Source: Halomicrobium urmianum
GTDB lineage: Archaea > Halobacteriota > Halobacteria > Halobacteriales > Haloarculaceae
NCBI RefSeq assembly: GCF_020217425.1
Contig: NZ_CP084092.1
Coordinates: forward strand, 62,001 to 126,000
Length of the DNA: 64,000 nt
Reading direction: 5' to 3'
Shown here: piece by piece, positions 62,726 to 64,000 of the stretch
Layout of the letters: every line of letters begins with the position of its first letter
Position numbering within the stretch: position 1 is the first letter of the stretch
The notes under the pieces: model-generated
What the model was told of the DNA's origin: nothing
Database searches by the model: none
The model's input: only the letters and a program-made list of their open reading frames with translations
Position numbers and translations under genes: made by a program

Positions 62726-63973
62726 TCACGGCCGCTCGGCCACGAGCGCCCACTCGTTCGGCCCCCGCCTGTCCACCGCGAACGCCGCGAGGGCCTCTGA
62801 CGGCGGACCGTCCTCGTCGAGCAGGTCCACGAGGAACTCGCCGGCGGGCGTCGGGTCCCGGTCGCTGACGACGTGCAGCCGCTCCCCGGAGTCGAGCGCC
62901 GTGAACGCCTCCCGGACGCGGTCGAGGCGCTGCTGTGGCCCCAGACCGCGCAGGTCGACGGCGTCGTCGGGGATCTCGACGCGGTCGACGTCGTCGAGGC
63001 GGTCCCGGACGTCCGTCGCGAGGCCCGCTATCGATGCTGGCGCCGCTCCCGGTTTCGGGTCGTCCTGCATCTCGTCGTCGAACGGGAGGCGGGCGAGCAC
63101 CGGGACGTCGAGGCCCTCGCCGGGGTCCTTGCCGGGGAAGAGGTCGTGCTCGCGGCCGCACTCGCAGGTGAACCGCTCCATGTTGACGACGGCTCCGAGG
63201 ACGGGTACGCCGTTCTCCTCGAAGAGTTCGACGCTGCGCCGGGTGTCCTCGAGGCTGGTGTGGAACGGAGTCGTGACGAGGACGACGCCGTCGACGGGTA
63301 CCTCCTGTAGCGTCGTCAGCGCGACGTCGCCGGTCCCGGGCGGGAGGTCGATCACCATGGTGTCCGGGTCGTCCCAGGCGGTCGTCTCGAACAGTTCGGT
63401 CAGGGCGTCGTGGGCCATTGCGCCGCGCCAGGCCAGCGGCCCGCCCTCGGTCAGGAGGTCGGCGCTCATCACCTCCATCGGGCCGACCGAGACGGGGATC
63501 GGCCGGTCGTCCTCGTCGGCGCGGATCACGCCCTCGACGCCGAGCAGGGACGGCACGTTCGGCCCGTAGATGTCCGCGTCGAACAGCGCTGTCTCCTCCG
63601 CTCCTGCGAGCGCGCAGGCCAGGTGCGTCGCGACGGTCGTCTTGCCGACGCCGCCCTTCGTGCTCGCCACGGCGACGATCCTGTCGACGTCCTCGATGGA
63701 TGCGGGGTCCTCGGTCGTCGTCGCCGCGGGTTCGACGTGGGCCCCTTCGACGCCGTCGACGTCGCGGGCCGCCCGCGCGATGGCACCGGTCACGCTCTGG
63801 ATCGCCTCCTCGTCGAACCCGTCGAGGGCGGCCTCGACGGTCACCGAGCCGTCCTCGACCGCGATGTCCTCGACGAGGCCGGCCTCGAAGACGTTCATGC
63901 CGGCCTGCGGGTCCTCGACGCGCCGCAGGGCGGCCTCGACTCGTTCCTGGAGTTCGGTGTCGGGTTGACTCAT
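62726..63973 (-). CDS. Mrp/NBP35 Fe-S carrier ATPase fused to MIP18 and DUF2249-like domains
   Basis: A 415-residue P-loop ATPase with three parts. An N-terminal MIP18 (DUF59) domain lies at about 5-80 (RVEDPQAGMNVFEAGLVEDI). The Mrp ATPase core (about 95-320) has the deviant Walker A STKGGVGKTT (Lys106, Lys111), PPGTGD, and the C270xC272 pair that binds a bridging Fe-S cluster. A C-terminal DUF2249-like unit (about 330-415) reads AVDLRGLGPQQRLDRVREAF and then LHVVSDRDPTP, resembling units in 38956-40056. Mrp proteins carry and deliver Fe-S clusters. The DUF2249 fusion is unusual outside haloarchaea as far as I know. It starts MSQPDTELQERV near the window's right edge. Confidence 0.9.
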   Translation of the reverse strand: MSQPDTELQERVEAALRRVEDPQAGMNVFEAGLVEDIAVEDGSVTVEAALDGFDEEAIQSVTGAIARAARDVDGVEGAHVEPAATTTEDPASIEDVDRIVAVASTKGGVGKTTVATHLACALAGAEETALFDADIYGPNVPSLLGVEGVIRADEDDRPIPVSVGPMEVMSADLLTEGGPLAWRGAMAHDALTELFETTAWDDPDTMVIDLPPGTGDVALTTLQEVPVDGVVLVTTPFHTSLEDTRRSVELFEENGVPVLGAVVNMERFTCECGREHDLFPGKDPGEGLDVPVLARLPFDDEMQDDPKPGAAPASIAGLATDVRDRLDDVDRVEIPDDAVDLRGLGPQQRLDRVREAFTALDSGERLHVVSDRDPTPAGEFLVDLLDEDGPPSEALAAFAVDRRGPNEWALVAERP

Positions 63974-64000
63974 GAATCAGAGGTCTGGCTTCCGATTGAG

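Overview
The window is high-GC DNA from a haloarchaeon. Proteins are acidic (Asp/Glu-rich), exported proteins carry Tat/lipobox signals, and haloarchaeal families recur: HTH_10 bacterio-opsin-activator regulators, TRAM, TrmB, MEDS and PAS kinases, TnpB of the IS1341 type. Starts often sit about 25-35 nt after an AT-rich TATA-like box with no Shine-Dalgarno, as expected for leaderless archaeal messages. The gene set resembles Haloarculaceae, but I cannot name a genus. I see no rRNA, tRNA or CRISPR array.

Layout. 0.2-12.9 kb: Tat-exported multicopper oxidase, VapB/VapC-like toxin-antitoxin pair with a palindromic operator, medium-chain dehydrogenase, six-PAS histidine kinase, lipoprotein, helix-turn-helix regulator, CPBP protease, small membrane protein, MEDS-domain kinase, TRAM protein. 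12.9-26.0 kb: starch/maltodextrin island with a cytoplasmic alpha-amylase, a TrmB regulator, two different GH15 glucoamylase-type enzymes, and a complete sugar ABC importer (ATPase on the opposite strand from binding protein and two permeases). 26-30.3 kb: glutamate dehydrogenase, a tiny zinc-ribbon protein, a HemG-like flavoprotein and small membrane proteins. 30.4-32.8 kb: a helix-hairpin-helix protein gene split by an intact IS200/IS605 element (tnpA+tnpB). 32.8-38 kb: DGC zinc-binding protein, HTH_10 regulator, cupin, peroxiredoxin, lone SufB, a CGCGG-type putative RiPP precursor, and a DtxR-like regulator. This stretch is bracketed by two copies of TTTAGG-N4-CCTAAA, a metal-regulator-like box.

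38-45.8 kb is the most intriguing part. A CopD-like protein is followed by a minus-strand operon (CopD-like, TusA-like, TDT transporter, four-repeat DUF2249 protein). A plus-strand operon diverges from it, with a second CGCGG-like small protein and two unrecognised proteins, and an HTH_10 regulator closes the cluster. 45.9-56 kb: cytochrome P450 whose stop codon is supplied by an 84-bp palindromic mobile-looking element, membrane protein, DoxX protein, CPH-type copper ATPase with an adjacent regulator, membrane protein, P2-type cation ATPase. 56-64 kb: lower-GC SDR and PAC2 genes amid IS1341 debris, an internally deleted DASS transporter, a tandem UspA protein, a second DoxX gene, an intact lone tnpB with an atypical RuvC-II site, a second CPBP protease, and an Mrp ATPase fused to a DUF2249-like domain.

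Recurring themes are copper/metal handling (multicopper oxidase, CopD-like proteins, Cu-ATPase, DtxR boxes), Fe-S assembly (SufB, Mrp), DUF2249/TusA sulfur-carrier-like folds, and small mobile elements lodged at the 3' ends of genes.
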